DNA of 64,000 bases from Oscillospiraceae bacterium (GCA_015063485.1 SVUA01000004.1:1-64000), one strand, 5' to 3'. Shown: positions 26,303-35,397, numbered from the stretch's first letter. Program-made: numbers and translations. Notes: generated from the letters alone by a model not told the origin.

Positions 26303-28087
26303 TCATATATTTTTATTTTCTTTGTTTTTTTGTACGGCGGCTCTCAAGCGCATAAGCTCGGCAAACGGGTCATTATCGTCATCGTTCGAGCTTTTTTCCT
26401 TTTTTAAGCCGCTTATGAAATTTGAGAACACCTCGGTGTCATTTTTGGCAAGATTTCGCCTTGAAAGCTCTATCTTTTCTATCCGTCCCATCTCGTCGGG
26501 AGTGAAGCTCTGTCCGAGCATAGCCTTTGAAAATCCGCACTCGCTCCTCTCAAGCTCAAGCATAGCTTCAAAAACTCTTCTTCCGAACTCGGTAACGAAA
26601 TCGTCCGCGCAAAGTCCTTCAAAGCCATCTGCCGCTTTAGATCGAAATTCCTCATACATCAGCATAAGTCCGAGTATTCCTTCCTCCGTGCTGTTGGCTC
26701 TGATGTTTTTCGCGGCATCGACGTTCACGCGGTCGCCTATGTTTTTCAGCGACATCTGCGCCTCCGACGACTGACGGTTTTTGAAGTCGCGAAGCTTCTT
26801 TTTTCGTATGCGCTCAACGTCGGAACGCATAGCCTCTGCCGTCGTTCCGAGCAATTCACTTGCGCGGCGCACGTATATATCGCGCTCTACCGACGAATTT
26901 ACGTCAGCTATCATAAAGCAAACGTCGTTCGATATCTTTATCTTCTCGTCGGGAAGCGAAATATCTCTTCCCGTTATGAGCTTTTCAAGCTTGTAATCAA
27001 AGCTTCCTTTAGTATCGCCAAGCAACCGTCTGAAGTTGTCCGCTCCATACTTTTTGATATATTCGTCGGGGTCTTTCGCGCCCGTGACCTTGAGAACTCT
27101 CGCCTCTATACCGACCTCCGAAAGAAGCCGTATCGCCTTATCGTCTGCGGCGAGTCCCGCTTTATCCGAGTCGTAGCAGATAACCACCTGCTTTGTATAT
27201 TTCGCCATGATACGCGCTTGATCGGGAGTTATTGCCGTACCGAGCGTTGCTACGGCGTTTTCAAAGCCCGCCGCGTGAAGCGCGATAACGTCCATATACC
27301 CTTCGCAAAGTATCAGCCTCTCCTCTGCGTATTTTTTTGCAAAATTCAACGCAAAAAGGTTTTGCCTCTTTTTAAACGCGGGGGTGTCATTTGTGTTAAG
27401 ATATTTAGGCTCGGAATTATCCATAACGCGACCTCCAAAGCCTATCACGTTTCCCGTGGTATCGATTATAGGGAAGATAACTCTGTTCCTGTACATATCA
27501 AAAAGCTTACCGCTCTTTTTGCTTTTTCCGCACAAAAATGCCGCCACGAGCTCGTCCTCGGTAAATCCTAACGACGTCATGTGATTTGAAAGCGCCCAAA
27601 AGTTATCGGGAGCAAATCCAAGACCGAAATGATTTATCGTAGCCATCGAAAGCTCACGCTTTTCGGTGAGATACCTAAGTCCCTCCGCTCCGTATTTTTG
27701 GTCCTTCAAGCAGTCGCGGAAAAATCTTGCCGCACAGAGATTCATCTCTTGCACACGTTTGCGTGAAACTCCGTTGTTCTCCTTTATATCGTTGCGGTCC
27801 TCGGGAATAGATATCCCCGCGCGAGCCGCAAGAAGCTTGACGGCTTCGATATAATCAAGATTTTCTATCCGCATAGTAAAGGTTATAACGTCGCCTCCCG
27901 CGCCGCAGCCGAAGCAGTAAAAGCTTCTCGTTGCGGGAAAAACGGTAAACGACGGTGTTTTCTCGCTATGAAAAGGGCAACGACCGTTACAGTTCGAGCC
28001 CGCGCGCTTCAGCGTAACGTAAGAGCCTATGACCTGCTCTATATCACTTCTGTAAACTATCTCGTCAATTATCTCTCTCGGTATCAC
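26303..28087 (-). CDS. dnaG: DNA primase DnaG
   Basis: Primase that makes RNA primers for replication. The CHC2 zinc finger (CPFHSEKTPSF, then FYCFGCGAGGD) lies at the N-terminus, the TOPRIM core follows with LCEGYMDVIALHAAG and CYDSDKAGLAA, and a helicase-binding C-terminal domain ends the protein. The best start is GTG at 28087: GGAGGGG lies about nine bases upstream and the resulting MIPREIIDEI is the usual DnaG beginning. It overlaps the dgt stop as GTGA, so translation is probably coupled. A longer frame to 28105 would include the ribosome binding site. Confidence 0.97.
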   Translation of the reverse strand: MIPREIIDEIVYRSDIEQVIGSYVTLKRAGSNCNGRCPFHSEKTPSFTVFPATRSFYCFGCGAGGDVITFTMRIENLDYIEAVKLLAARAGISIPEDRNDIKENNGVSRKRVQEMNLCAARFFRDCLKDQKYGAEGLRYLTEKRELSMATINHFGLGFAPDNFWALSNHMTSLGFTEDELVAAFLCGKSKKSGKLFDMYRNRVIFPIIDTTGNVIGFGGRVMDNSEPKYLNTNDTPAFKKRQNLFALNFAKKYAEERLILCEGYMDVIALHAAGFENAVATLGTAITPDQARIMAKYTKQVVICYDSDKAGLAADDKAIRLLSEVGIEARVLKVTGAKDPDEYIKKYGADNFRRLLGDTKGSFDYKLEKLITGRDISLPDEKIKISNDVCFMIADVNSSVERDIYVRRASELLGTTAEAMRSDVERIRKKKLRDFKNRQSSEAQMSLKNIGDRVNVDAAKNIRANSTEEGILGLMLMYEEFRSKAADGFEGLCADDFVTEFGRRVFEAMLELERSECGFSKAMLGQSFTPDEMGRIEKIELSRRNLAKNDTEVFSNFISGLKKEKSSNDDDNDPFAELMRLRAAVQKNKENKNI

Positions 28088-29103
28088 GTCTGTATTCCCC
28101 TCCACACCTTAGGTATGTTGAGGTCGGAATATACCTCTATTGCGTATCTGTCGGTCATTCCCGCGATAAAATCGCAAACACATCTTTCGACCGAGTCCAC
28201 GCCTATTCTGCGCTTATAAGCCGCGGGAAGCTTTTCGGAATGGCGGACGAAATACTCGAAAAGCTTTATGAGCATTTCCTGCGCCTTTACCTCCTCGGAT
28301 TTAGCCACGGGGTTGCGGTAAACACGCTCAAACAAGAAGTCGCGCAACGCATCCATAGCCGCGCCGACCTCCGCCTCCATAGAAATGGCGGGTCTGTTAG
28401 CGCTTGCTCTGATTATCGAATTTACCATAGTATTTATGCGCTCCGAATGACTGTCGCCGAGTATCTCGCGAAGTCCGCGAGGAATATCGTTCGCGGAAAG
28501 GATACCCGCTCTGACGGCATCATCGATATCGTGGTTGATGTACGCGATACGGTCAGCGTATTTTACTATAACGCCCTCAAGCGTTGACGCCATATTTTTG
28601 CCCGTATGATTAACTATTCCGTCTCTCACTTCCCACGTGAGATTCAAGCCCTCACCGTCGTTTTCAAGCACCTCAACAACGCGAAGGCTTTGTCTGTAAT
28701 GCGTAAAGGACTGGTCAAAGCATTTCTGCATAGCAAATTCGCCCGCGTGTCCGAACGGAGTATGTCCTATGTCGTGTCCGAGAGCCGCCGCCTCGGTAAG
28801 ATCCTCATTAAGACGCAGCGCGCGCGCGATTATTCGCGCTATCTGCGTTACCTCAAGAGTATGCGTCATACGTGTACGGTAGTGATCGCCCGTAGGCGCT
28901 AAGAACACCTGCGTCTTGTTCATAAGACGTCTGAACGATTGCGAATGGAGTATGCGGTCGCGGTCGCGCTGAAATTCGGTACGTATCGCGCACGGAGCAA
29001 AAGGCTTTTCTCTGCCTCTGCTATCCGAGGTCATACACGCATAGACAGACAGAGTCTCCCTTTCTCTCTCAAGAAAAAGATCTCTTACACTTTTATTTTC
29101 CAT
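28084..29103 (-). CDS. dgt: deoxyguanosinetriphosphate triphosphohydrolase-like protein
   Basis: An HD-domain dNTP triphosphohydrolase of the Dgt type, which cleaves dNTPs to deoxynucleosides and triphosphate. Motifs are FRRLMNKTQVF, RTRMTHTLEV with the first histidine, and AAALGHDIGHTPFGHAGE carrying the HD pair. It is 339 residues long, as in the shorter Firmicutes branch. It leads the dgt-dnaG-rpoD operon, coupling nucleotide balance, priming and transcription genes. A hairpin with a T-rich tail lies in its leader. Confidence 0.93.
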   Translation of the reverse strand: MENKSVRDLFLERERETLSVYACMTSDSRGREKPFAPCAIRTEFQRDRDRILHSQSFRRLMNKTQVFLAPTGDHYRTRMTHTLEVTQIARIIARALRLNEDLTEAAALGHDIGHTPFGHAGEFAMQKCFDQSFTHYRQSLRVVEVLENDGEGLNLTWEVRDGIVNHTGKNMASTLEGVIVKYADRIAYINHDIDDAVRAGILSANDIPRGLREILGDSHSERINTMVNSIIRASANRPAISMEAEVGAAMDALRDFLFERVYRNPVAKSEEVKAQEMLIKLFEYFVRHSEKLPAAYKRRIGVDSVERCVCDFIAGMTDRYAIEVYSDLNIPKVWRGIQT

Positions 29104-29146
29104 CTTCCCGCCTCCATTTCCAAAAAATAAAATAAGTAAAACAGAA

Positions 29147-29173
29147 GAAGCCTGTTTGGAAAAACACGGCTTC
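29147..29173 (-). promoter_or_regulatory. hairpin with T-rich tail in the dgt leader
   Basis: On the minus strand GAAGCC-G-TGTTT and AAACA-GGCTTC pair around TTCC, followed by a T-rich stretch ending in TTTTATTTTTT, 45 bases before dgt. It could be an attenuator or the terminator of a short leader RNA. No promoter between it and the aspartate kinase terminator is convincing. Confidence 0.45.
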
Positions 29174-29264
29174 CGTTATTCGTTCCATTTATAATGTACG
29201 CAAAAAAAGCAAAATATACTTTTTTTGACACGATTTTTTCAAAAAAAACTCAAAAAAATATTTT

Positions 29265-29288
29265 CGGCTATCTTTTTCAAGATAGCCG
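29265..29288 (-). terminator. terminator of aspartate kinase gene
   Basis: CGGCTATCTT and AAGATAGCCG form a perfect 10-bp stem; on the minus strand AAAATATTTTTTTG follows. It begins eight bases after the stop. Confidence 0.9.
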
Positions 29289-29296
29289 AAGAATTA

Positions 29297-30613
29297 TTAC
29301 TTTACAAATTCCTTATAGATAGCGTCAAGAGCCGCGTTGAAATCCTTTTCCTCGATTCCGACGATTATAGAGATCTCACTCGATCCTTGGTCTATCATGC
29401 GGATATTGATATCCGCGCTTGCGAGAGCGTCAAATACTCTTGCCGCAGTTCCCTTTGCCTTGACCATACCGCGCCCTACGACTGCGATAAGAGCAAGGTG
29501 ATCCTCGATAGTTACACGGTCCGCGCGAACAGAACGATTCATAGACGAAAGGACCTTGTCGCGTCTGCCCGCAAGAGCATCGGTCGCAACGACTATACTC
29601 ATGTTATCGATTCCGCTGGGAAGATGCTCAAAGGAGATCGCATTATCCTCAAGAACCTCGAGGACCTTGCGTCCAAAGCCTATCTCGGAGTTCATCATAT
29701 CCTTCTCGATAGTGATTACAGAGAAGCCCTTCTTACCCGCAATACCCGTGATGACCTTTTCGGTATCATACCCTTGCGTTTCGGCAACGATCATCGTACC
29801 CGCATCCTCGGGAGCGTTGGTGTTCTTGATGTTTATCGGGATCTTCGCGTAACGTACGGGGAAAATAGCGTCCTCGTGAAGAACTGTCGCGCCCATGTAA
29901 GAAAGCTCACGAAGCTCGTGATAGGTGATCGTGCTGATGGGACAGGGATCATCAATAATGCGGGGGTCAGCCATAAGGAATCCCGAAACGTCGGTCCAGT
30001 TCTCGTAAAGGTCAGCCTCAACAGCGCGCGCAACGATAGAACCCGTTATGTCAGAGCCTCCGCGAGAGAAGGTCTTTATCGTTCCGTTGGGCATTACGCC
30101 GTAGAATCCGGGGATAACGGCATTCTTGTGTTGCATAAGCTCCTCGCGCATAGCCTCGTTGGTCTTTTCCTCGTCAAACGTTCCGTTGTCGCGGAAGTAA
30201 ATAACGTTCTCCGCATCAATGAAATCGTATTTGAGATACTTTGAAAGGATAAGTCCGTTGAGATATTCTCCGCGGCTTGCCGCGTAGTCGCGGCCCGATG
30301 CGTGACACATAGCGTTCTTGACGTATTCAAGCTCTCCGCTGATATTAAAATCGAGTCCGAGCTCCGCGATAATACCGTTGTATCTGTCGCATATCTTTTC
30401 GAAGTACTCGTCGATGTTTTCACCGTTCTTTATCATATCGTAGCAGGTATAGAGCATATCGGTGACCTTTGTATCCTCCTTATTACGCTTACCTGGCGCG
30501 GAGGGGACGACGTAACGTCTTGCGGGGTCTGCCTTAACTATACTTGCGACCTGTCTGAAATGTTCTGCGTCGGCAAGAGAGCTTCCGCCGAATTTTACTA
30601 CTTTAACCTTCAT
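29297..30613 (-). CDS. aspartate kinase
   Basis: Aspartokinase phosphorylates aspartate, the entry to lysine, methionine and threonine synthesis. From the ATG at 30613 the protein starts MKVKVVKFGGSSLAD, the kinase signature. RGGSDITGS in the substrate site follows, and two C-terminal ACT domains for feedback control end the protein (438 residues). The open frame runs 51 residues further upstream, but it covers the promoter and is rejected. Unlike dapAB it has only a 50-base leader, too short for a riboswitch, so control is probably allosteric through the ACT domains. Confidence 0.95.
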   Translation of the reverse strand: MKVKVVKFGGSSLADAEHFRQVASIVKADPARRYVVPSAPGKRNKEDTKVTDMLYTCYDMIKNGENIDEYFEKICDRYNGIIAELGLDFNISGELEYVKNAMCHASGRDYAASRGEYLNGLILSKYLKYDFIDAENVIYFRDNGTFDEEKTNEAMREELMQHKNAVIPGFYGVMPNGTIKTFSRGGSDITGSIVARAVEADLYENWTDVSGFLMADPRIIDDPCPISTITYHELRELSYMGATVLHEDAIFPVRYAKIPINIKNTNAPEDAGTMIVAETQGYDTEKVITGIAGKKGFSVITIEKDMMNSEIGFGRKVLEVLEDNAISFEHLPSGIDNMSIVVATDALAGRRDKVLSSMNRSVRADRVTIEDHLALIAVVGRGMVKAKGTAARVFDALASADINIRMIDQGSSEISIIVGIEEKDFNAALDAIYKEFVK

Positions 30614-30661
30614 AATAAAAGTTCTGCCTTTCTGTAAATTGACAAATTTCTTAACTATAAT

Positions 30662-30690
30662 ATTATATATAAAATTTAGCCGTTTGTCAA
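30662..30690 (-). promoter_or_regulatory. promoter of aspartate kinase gene
   Basis: TTGACA (30690-30685) and TATAAT (30667-30662) with a 17-bp spacer on the minus strand, 49 bases before the ATG. Confidence 0.85.
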
Positions 30691-30730
30691 CTACATTTTT
30701 CGATTTTGATATTTTTTCATAAAGAAAAGA

Positions 30731-30786
30731 AACACAGGGGACGTTTTTGTGTGTGATAAAGCACACACAGAATTGTCCTCTGTGTT
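30731..30786. repeat. 56-bp palindromic repeat, copy 1
   Basis: Ends AACACAGGGGAC and GTCCTCTGTGTT are inverted repeats, with GTGTG/CACAC inside. It lies six bases after the stop of the metallophosphoesterase gene. An almost identical copy in the same orientation lies on the other side of that gene at 31787. The ends resemble REP-type sequences that accompany single-strand (Y1) transposases. Confidence 0.85.
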
Positions 30787-30792
30787 ATTGTT

Positions 30793-31617
30793 TTAGATTA
30801 CAGTAATTTCTCTGATCGTATTACATCCGGTAATAATCTGATCTTGAGCATCCAACCCGAGAATTTCCGAATTATAGTGCGTATGTCCGCTTAAGACACA
30901 TTTAATAAATGGAGAGTTTCGGATATAATCGCAGATCTCACAGGTCAAATCGTCCGGTTTGCGCTCCCATGCGTCCACTGGATTGCAGTTCTCAAAAAAG
31001 TGCTGCGGTGCATTAAGAGAATACTTTTCCCCTTTTCCTATATACTTTGAGTGCAGAGGAATATGCATAAACAACAGGATCGGTTTTTTCTGAGCCTCAA
31101 CATTTTTTAGCTTTTCAAAGATCTCCGCATCGATACAATAATCGGTGTTATCGATTCCCACCAAATTGACACCGCAGATCTCTCTGTGAAAAAAACGGAC
31201 ATCCACTCCGAGGTGCTTCGATACAAAGGAAAGAGATTCATTTTTCTTTTCATAGGTTTTTGGAGCGTCGTCGAAATGGAAACGATTATTAGGGCATTCC
31301 CAGTATTCGTGATTTCCTGCAACCAACATCATATCCGTGCTTTGCAAAAGATCCTTGGCTATTCGGAGATTTTCGGGTGTGATAAAATCCAGCAAATCTC
31401 CGGTATTTACGATCGGATAATCGTTTTTTTGGGCGTATTCCTTCACGAAGTTCAGTGCAGCCGGTGCAAAGGAGAATGCCCGCTTACGCTCTGCGGCAAA
31501 GGCTTTTCGTTCGGGGCTATCATTTTCGTCGGATTCTGAAAGATGAATATCGGAAATATGTAATAGTACAAATGGCTTTTCCGCACCTACGGACAAAGTA
31601 TTTTTTATGATTTCCAT
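30793..31617 (-). CDS. calcineurin-like metallophosphoesterase
   Basis: A 274-residue metallophosphoesterase with complete motifs: ISDIHL (DxH), NTGDLLD, VAGNHEYW, MHIPLH and SGHTHYN. No signal peptide or membrane helix is visible, so it is probably cytoplasmic with an unknown phosphoester substrate. It stands alone, has its own promoter, and is bracketed by two copies of a 56-bp palindromic repeat, suggesting that gene plus repeats arrived or rearranged as a unit. AAGGAG precedes the ATG. It is only distantly similar, by motif, to the other metallophosphoesterase at 14679. Confidence 0.87.
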   Translation of the reverse strand: MEIIKNTLSVGAEKPFVLLHISDIHLSESDENDSPERKAFAAERKRAFSFAPAALNFVKEYAQKNDYPIVNTGDLLDFITPENLRIAKDLLQSTDMMLVAGNHEYWECPNNRFHFDDAPKTYEKKNESLSFVSKHLGVDVRFFHREICGVNLVGIDNTDYCIDAEIFEKLKNVEAQKKPILLFMHIPLHSKYIGKGEKYSLNAPQHFFENCNPVDAWERKPDDLTCEICDYIRNSPFIKCVLSGHTHYNSEILGLDAQDQIITGCNTIREITVI

Positions 31618-31736
31618 ACGTAATTCTCCTTAACACAGGGAACGGTTGTTATTTTAGAATTTTCTAACGCCATTAAAGCTTACCCCCAGTAATCTACTTA
31701 TTTGTCTGATTTGACAGACCTTCATCTCTGCTTTTT

Positions 31737-31765
31737 ATTTTATCATATTTTTTTGCAATTGTCAA
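31737..31765 (-). promoter_or_regulatory. promoter of the 30793-31617 metallophosphoesterase gene
   Basis: TTGACA (31765-31760) and TAAAAT (31742-31737), spacer 17 bp. The leader of about 110 bases has a GTCTG/CAGAC hairpin at 31704-31719 and a CACAGGGAACGG repeat half near 31632. Confidence 0.7.
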
Positions 31766-31786
31766 TGAAAAATCCAAAGCAAACAA

Positions 31787-31842
31787 AACACAGGGGACGT
31801 TTTTGCGTGTGATAAAGCACACACAGAATTGTCCTCTGTGTT
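31787..31842. repeat. 56-bp palindromic repeat, copy 2
   Basis: Same ends and inner arms as copy 1 at 30731, with one or two base differences and the same orientation. It lies just beyond the metallophosphoesterase promoter. Confidence 0.85.
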
Positions 31843-31852
31843 GTGTTTTTTG

Positions 31853-31967
31853 CGGGGAACGGCTCAAGACATAGTACCGTCCCCTGTCTTATTCTGAAAT
31901 TCTTTGAGAGCTCGAGAACTTTCTTGAAAAGATTGTTCTCGAACGCATCCCCGCATCCCGCATCCCC
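31853..31967. repeat. further REP-like palindromes and a GCATCCC triplet repeat
   Basis: AAGACA/TGTCTT at 31866-31890 enclose CCGTCCCC, matching the AACACAGGGGAC type repeat in inverted form. CGAGAAC/GTTCTCG at 31912-31941 is a separate hairpin after the ABC gene. GCATCCC occurs three times in tandem at 31945-31967. With copy 2 and the promoter this fills the 357-base gap. Confidence 0.6.
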
Positions 31968-31974
31968 TAGCGTC

Positions 31975-33876
31975 TTAATCCATATAACGCTTTGCTTGTG
32001 TTGAGAAAAGCTCGTAATATTTACCGCGCTTTTCCATAAGCTCCTTATGAGTTCCCTCCTCAACGAGCTTACCGTATTCGAGAACGACTATCTTCGAAGC
32101 TATCGTCGCGCTTGAAAGTCTGTGCGAGACGAAAATCGTTGTTTTGCCCTCGCGGAGCTTATCGAATTGATTGAATATCTCCTGCTCGGCAAGGGGGTCG
32201 AGAGATGCCGTCGGCTCGTCGAGTATGAGTATATCCGAGCTGCTGTAAAAGGCGCGCGCGACCGCGAGCTTTTGCCACTGACCGATAGAAAGTTCTATGC
32301 CGTTCGGCTCGAAGATACGCATAAGCGGAGTATCGTATTCATTCGGAAGCTTTTCGATAAAGTCTGCGGAATTAGATTGAAGCGCCGCCTCTTTGATAGC
32401 TTTTTCATCGGGCGTTCTTGAGATATCGCCAAAGGTGATATTCTCCGAAACGTTGACCGCGTACTTTCCGAAGTCTTGGAATATGATTCCGAAGAGCTTG
32501 TAAAGCTCCTTTACGTCGTATTCCCTGATATCTCTGCCGTCGAGCAGTATCTGCCCTTCAAGCGGATCGTAAAGTCTTGTCAAAAGCTTTAAAAAGGTCG
32601 TTTTTCCCGCGCCGTTAAGTCCGACGAGCACCATAGTCTCTCCCGCGCGAAGCTTTAGATTGATATGTTCAAGCACTCTGCGCTCCGTACCCGGATACGC
32701 AAAGCTTACGTCTACAAATTCTATTGTGTGCGGCTGACCGAAATTGACCTTTGCGGGTGTCTTTACACTCGGTACAACAGTCGGTCTTTCACGCAAAAAG
32801 GCAATCAGGTTATCGATAAAGAGCGTTCCCTCGTAAACCGTAGCGGAAACGCCGATAAGCGACGAAACGGTCGAAGCGATAGACGTGAGCGCACCCGTAT
32901 AAAGCGAGTAGTCACCTATCATTATCTCACCGCTAAAAACCTTAAATGCTATAAGAGCAAAGAAAATACAGTTGACTGTCGAAGAAAGCAACGTGATAAA
33001 AACGTGCCATATGCTTTCCTTTACTACAAGGCGGCGCACTCCGCCATAATATTTATCAAAAACCTCTTCATATCTATTTGTAAAGGTATCGCCAAGATCA
33101 AACATTCGTATTTCCTTGACCATATCTTTATTGACCATAAGATCGGCGTAATAGTTCATCTGTCTGCGATCCTTTGAACGTCTGCGCATATACATAAAGT
33201 TCTTTCGACGATACGAAAAGCTTACGATAGCCGTAGGCAAGGACAAAGCTATCATCACAGGAGCCGTCCACCACATATCAGGCGCGGTAACGAGAATGAC
33301 GATATAACTCACAAGACTTATGGCGTTACTGACCGCGTCAAAGGTCGAGGAAAGTACATGAATAGGTCTCATTCCCGCTTCACGATTCGCGTTTTCAAGC
33401 TTTTCGTAAAATTCGGGGTTATCAAAGGAGGCAAGGTCTATCTCCTTTGCTTTGTTCATTATCTGTGTCTTTACGTGACACACCACTTTCTCACCAGCTA
33501 TTCTTGTGACAGCCGTATTAAGACGGTGTACAAGCTGATTGAGTATGCGGTAAACAAAGAAAAAGATTATGAGAAGAAGCACCGACGAGCCAAAGAAGAC
33601 TGCGGGACTCTCTCCGGAAATAACTTCTTGAAGTCCGTTGAGTATATCCTTTGATATGATCGAGCCTACCACAGGCATGATACCCGTAAATATAGAAACG
33701 AAAAGCAAAAGAATAAGTATCCAATGCCCCGTATCCCATACGAGCTTAAAGGTATAGAACAGACGTCCGAAAAATCCGCCTATGAGTTCTTTTACAAAAC
33801 GCGGTATATCCTTGATATTTTTCGGCGGCTTCGCGCGACTTGCCGCGTTTGGATCGTTTATAGGTCTTGGTCCCAT
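31975..33876 (-). CDS. ABC transporter, fused permease and ATPase (exporter type)
   Basis: A 633-residue half-transporter with five to six membrane helices in the first 330 residues and a C-terminal ATPase: Walker A GLNGAGKTTFLK, Q-loop region GIIFQDF, signature SIGQWQ (instead of the common SGGQ), Walker B ILILDEPTASLDP and H-loop VSHR. It would work as a homodimer or with a partner not present here. The substrate is unknown. A charged, proline-containing N-terminal tail of about 40 residues precedes the first helix. It lies three bases after the HIT gene and is probably co-transcribed. Confidence 0.88.
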   Translation of the reverse strand: MGPRPINDPNAASRAKPPKNIKDIPRFVKELIGGFFGRLFYTFKLVWDTGHWILILLLFVSIFTGIMPVVGSIISKDILNGLQEVISGESPAVFFGSSVLLLIIFFFVYRILNQLVHRLNTAVTRIAGEKVVCHVKTQIMNKAKEIDLASFDNPEFYEKLENANREAGMRPIHVLSSTFDAVSNAISLVSYIVILVTAPDMWWTAPVMIALSLPTAIVSFSYRRKNFMYMRRRSKDRRQMNYYADLMVNKDMVKEIRMFDLGDTFTNRYEEVFDKYYGGVRRLVVKESIWHVFITLLSSTVNCIFFALIAFKVFSGEIMIGDYSLYTGALTSIASTVSSLIGVSATVYEGTLFIDNLIAFLRERPTVVPSVKTPAKVNFGQPHTIEFVDVSFAYPGTERRVLEHINLKLRAGETMVLVGLNGAGKTTFLKLLTRLYDPLEGQILLDGRDIREYDVKELYKLFGIIFQDFGKYAVNVSENITFGDISRTPDEKAIKEAALQSNSADFIEKLPNEYDTPLMRIFEPNGIELSIGQWQKLAVARAFYSSSDILILDEPTASLDPLAEQEIFNQFDKLREGKTTIFVSHRLSSATIASKIVVLEYGKLVEEGTHKELMEKRGKYYELFSTQAKRYMD

Positions 33877-33879
33877 AGA

Positions 33880-34218
33880 TCAACCCATATTCTCAGGCAG
33901 CTTTCGTCCGCCCAATATATGAAAATGAAGATGCTTTACGCTCTGACAGCCGTCCTCTCCGCAGTTGGAGATAACGCGGTAACCGTTAGTTAAGCCCTCC
34001 GCCGCGGCGATCTTCGGTATAGCCTCGAAAATAGCCGAAACGTACGCGCTGTTTTCTCCGTTTACCTCGTCCATTGAAGCGATATGTATCTTCGGAACGA
34101 CAAGCACGTGCGTGGGCGCTTGAGGGTTGATATCGCGGAAAGCGTAGCAACGCTCGTCCTCATATACCTTTGCGGACGGGATATTTCCCTTTATTATTTC
34201 ACAGAACAAGCAATCCAT
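33880..34218 (-). CDS. HIT family (histidine triad) nucleotide-binding protein
   Basis: A 112-residue HINT-type hydrolase that cleaves nucleoside phosphoramidates. The N-terminal CLFCEIIKGNIPS is typical of the HinT branch, and the histidine triad HLHFHILGG is at residues 97-105. It is followed three bases later by an ABC exporter gene, though no functional link is known. A start with AGGAGG a few bases upstream is clear. Confidence 0.94.
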   Translation of the reverse strand: MDCLFCEIIKGNIPSAKVYEDERCYAFRDINPQAPTHVLVVPKIHIASMDEVNGENSAYVSAIFEAIPKIAAAEGLTNGYRVISNCGEDGCQSVKHLHFHILGGRKLPENMG

Positions 34219-34302
34219 CTTGATTTTTCCTCCTAATTATGTTAAAATAATAATACTTAATTTAATGATATCACAAAAGACGTAAAAAGTCAAGGAGAGA
34301 CT

Positions 34303-35388
34303 ATGAATTTAATGCTTCCCGAAAACGATCTCTGGACTCATTTGAAAAACACAAATAAAAAAATAGTTATGTACGGCATGGGAAACGGCGCGGACAAGAT
34401 ACTCGCGGTCTGCGAACGCTTTGGTATCGTGGTCTGCGATTTCTTTGCCTCGGACGGATTCGTGCGCGGACACAGCTTTCATTCAAAGACCGTGCTTTCT
34501 TATTCGGCGGTCAAGGAAAAATACGGCGCGGAAAATATTATCGTGCTTTTGTCCTTTGCCTCCTCTCTGCCGGACGTAATGGATAATATCCGACGTATAG
34601 CCTCCGAATGTGAACTTTACGCGCCCGACGTTCCCGTTTGCGACGGCGCGCTTTTCGACCGCGCGTTTTTTGACGCAAACGAAGAAAAGATAAATGCCGT
34701 CTACGAGCTTCTTTGCGACGAGGAATCCAGAAAAATATACGAAAACGTTATACTCTACAAGCTTACGGGAAGGATAGACTATCTCGACAAAGCGGTTTCC
34801 GACAAGGACACCGTCTACCGTGAGCTTTTATGCGCTGAAAATTTTAAAGCTACTGCCGACCTCGGCGCTTACAACGGCGACACGATACATGAGCTTATTC
34901 CCTATTCTCCATCGCTCAAAAAGGTATTCGCCTTTGAGCCCGACCGCAGAAGCTTCAGGAAGCTTTCGGAATACTGCGCTACACTTGAGGGCGGCGCGCC
35001 CGAAATAATTACCGTCAATGCTGCCGCGTGGAGCGAGGAAACGCTTCTTACTTTTGGAGACGAGGGCAATCGCAATTCGGGAATTTGCGCTGTCGGCAAG
35101 GGCGCGAAGCGTGTAGAAGTAAACGCAAACGCTCTTGACAATATCCTTTGCGGCGAGCGCGTTGATTATATAAAATACGACGTTGAGGGCGCGGAACGCG
35201 AAGCGATCATCGGCTCACAAAAGACAATTCTTTCGCACCGCCCAAAGCTTTTAGTCTCCGCCTACCACAGAAGCGAGGATATCTTCACCCTTCCCTTGCA
35301 GATACACGCGCTTCGACCCGATTATAAGCTCTACCTGCGCCGTTACCCCTACATTCCCGCATGGGATCTTAATTTGATCTGCGTGTGA
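34303..35388 (+). CDS. FkbM family methyltransferase with N-terminal extension
   Basis: The C-terminal part (about residues 180-350) is an FkbM-type SAM methyltransferase: ATADLGAYNGDTI is the SAM-binding loop, FAFEPDRRSF the acidic strand, NAAAWSE, and VDYIKYDVEGAEREAI the closing motif. The first 170 residues form another domain that begins KIVMYGMGNGADKIL, resembling the dinucleotide-binding segment often found before FkbM domains in polysaccharide-related proteins. The acceptor is unknown; glycans are the usual guess. It stands alone, divergent from the HIT gene. Confidence 0.85.
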   Translation: MNLMLPENDLWTHLKNTNKKIVMYGMGNGADKILAVCERFGIVVCDFFASDGFVRGHSFHSKTVLSYSAVKEKYGAENIIVLLSFASSLPDVMDNIRRIASECELYAPDVPVCDGALFDRAFFDANEEKINAVYELLCDEESRKIYENVILYKLTGRIDYLDKAVSDKDTVYRELLCAENFKATADLGAYNGDTIHELIPYSPSLKKVFAFEPDRRSFRKLSEYCATLEGGAPEIITVNAAAWSEETLLTFGDEGNRNSGICAVGKGAKRVEVNANALDNILCGERVDYIKYDVEGAEREAIIGSQKTILSHRPKLLVSAYHRSEDIFTLPLQIHALRPDYKLYLRRYPYIPAWDLNLICV

Positions 35389-35397
35389 GGGAGGCGA

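Noticed and set aside
30614-30766. 51-residue N-terminal extension of aspartate kinase
   Set aside because: It covers a consensus promoter, and the kinase signature begins at the ATG at 30613.
30731-31842. Complete insertion sequence
   Set aside because: Palindromic ends are present but the enclosed gene is a metallophosphoesterase, not a transposase.
31975-33876. Defence or toxin-export system with the HIT protein
   Set aside because: HIT and ABC exporter proteins are both common, and no toxin, protease or immunity gene is adjacent.
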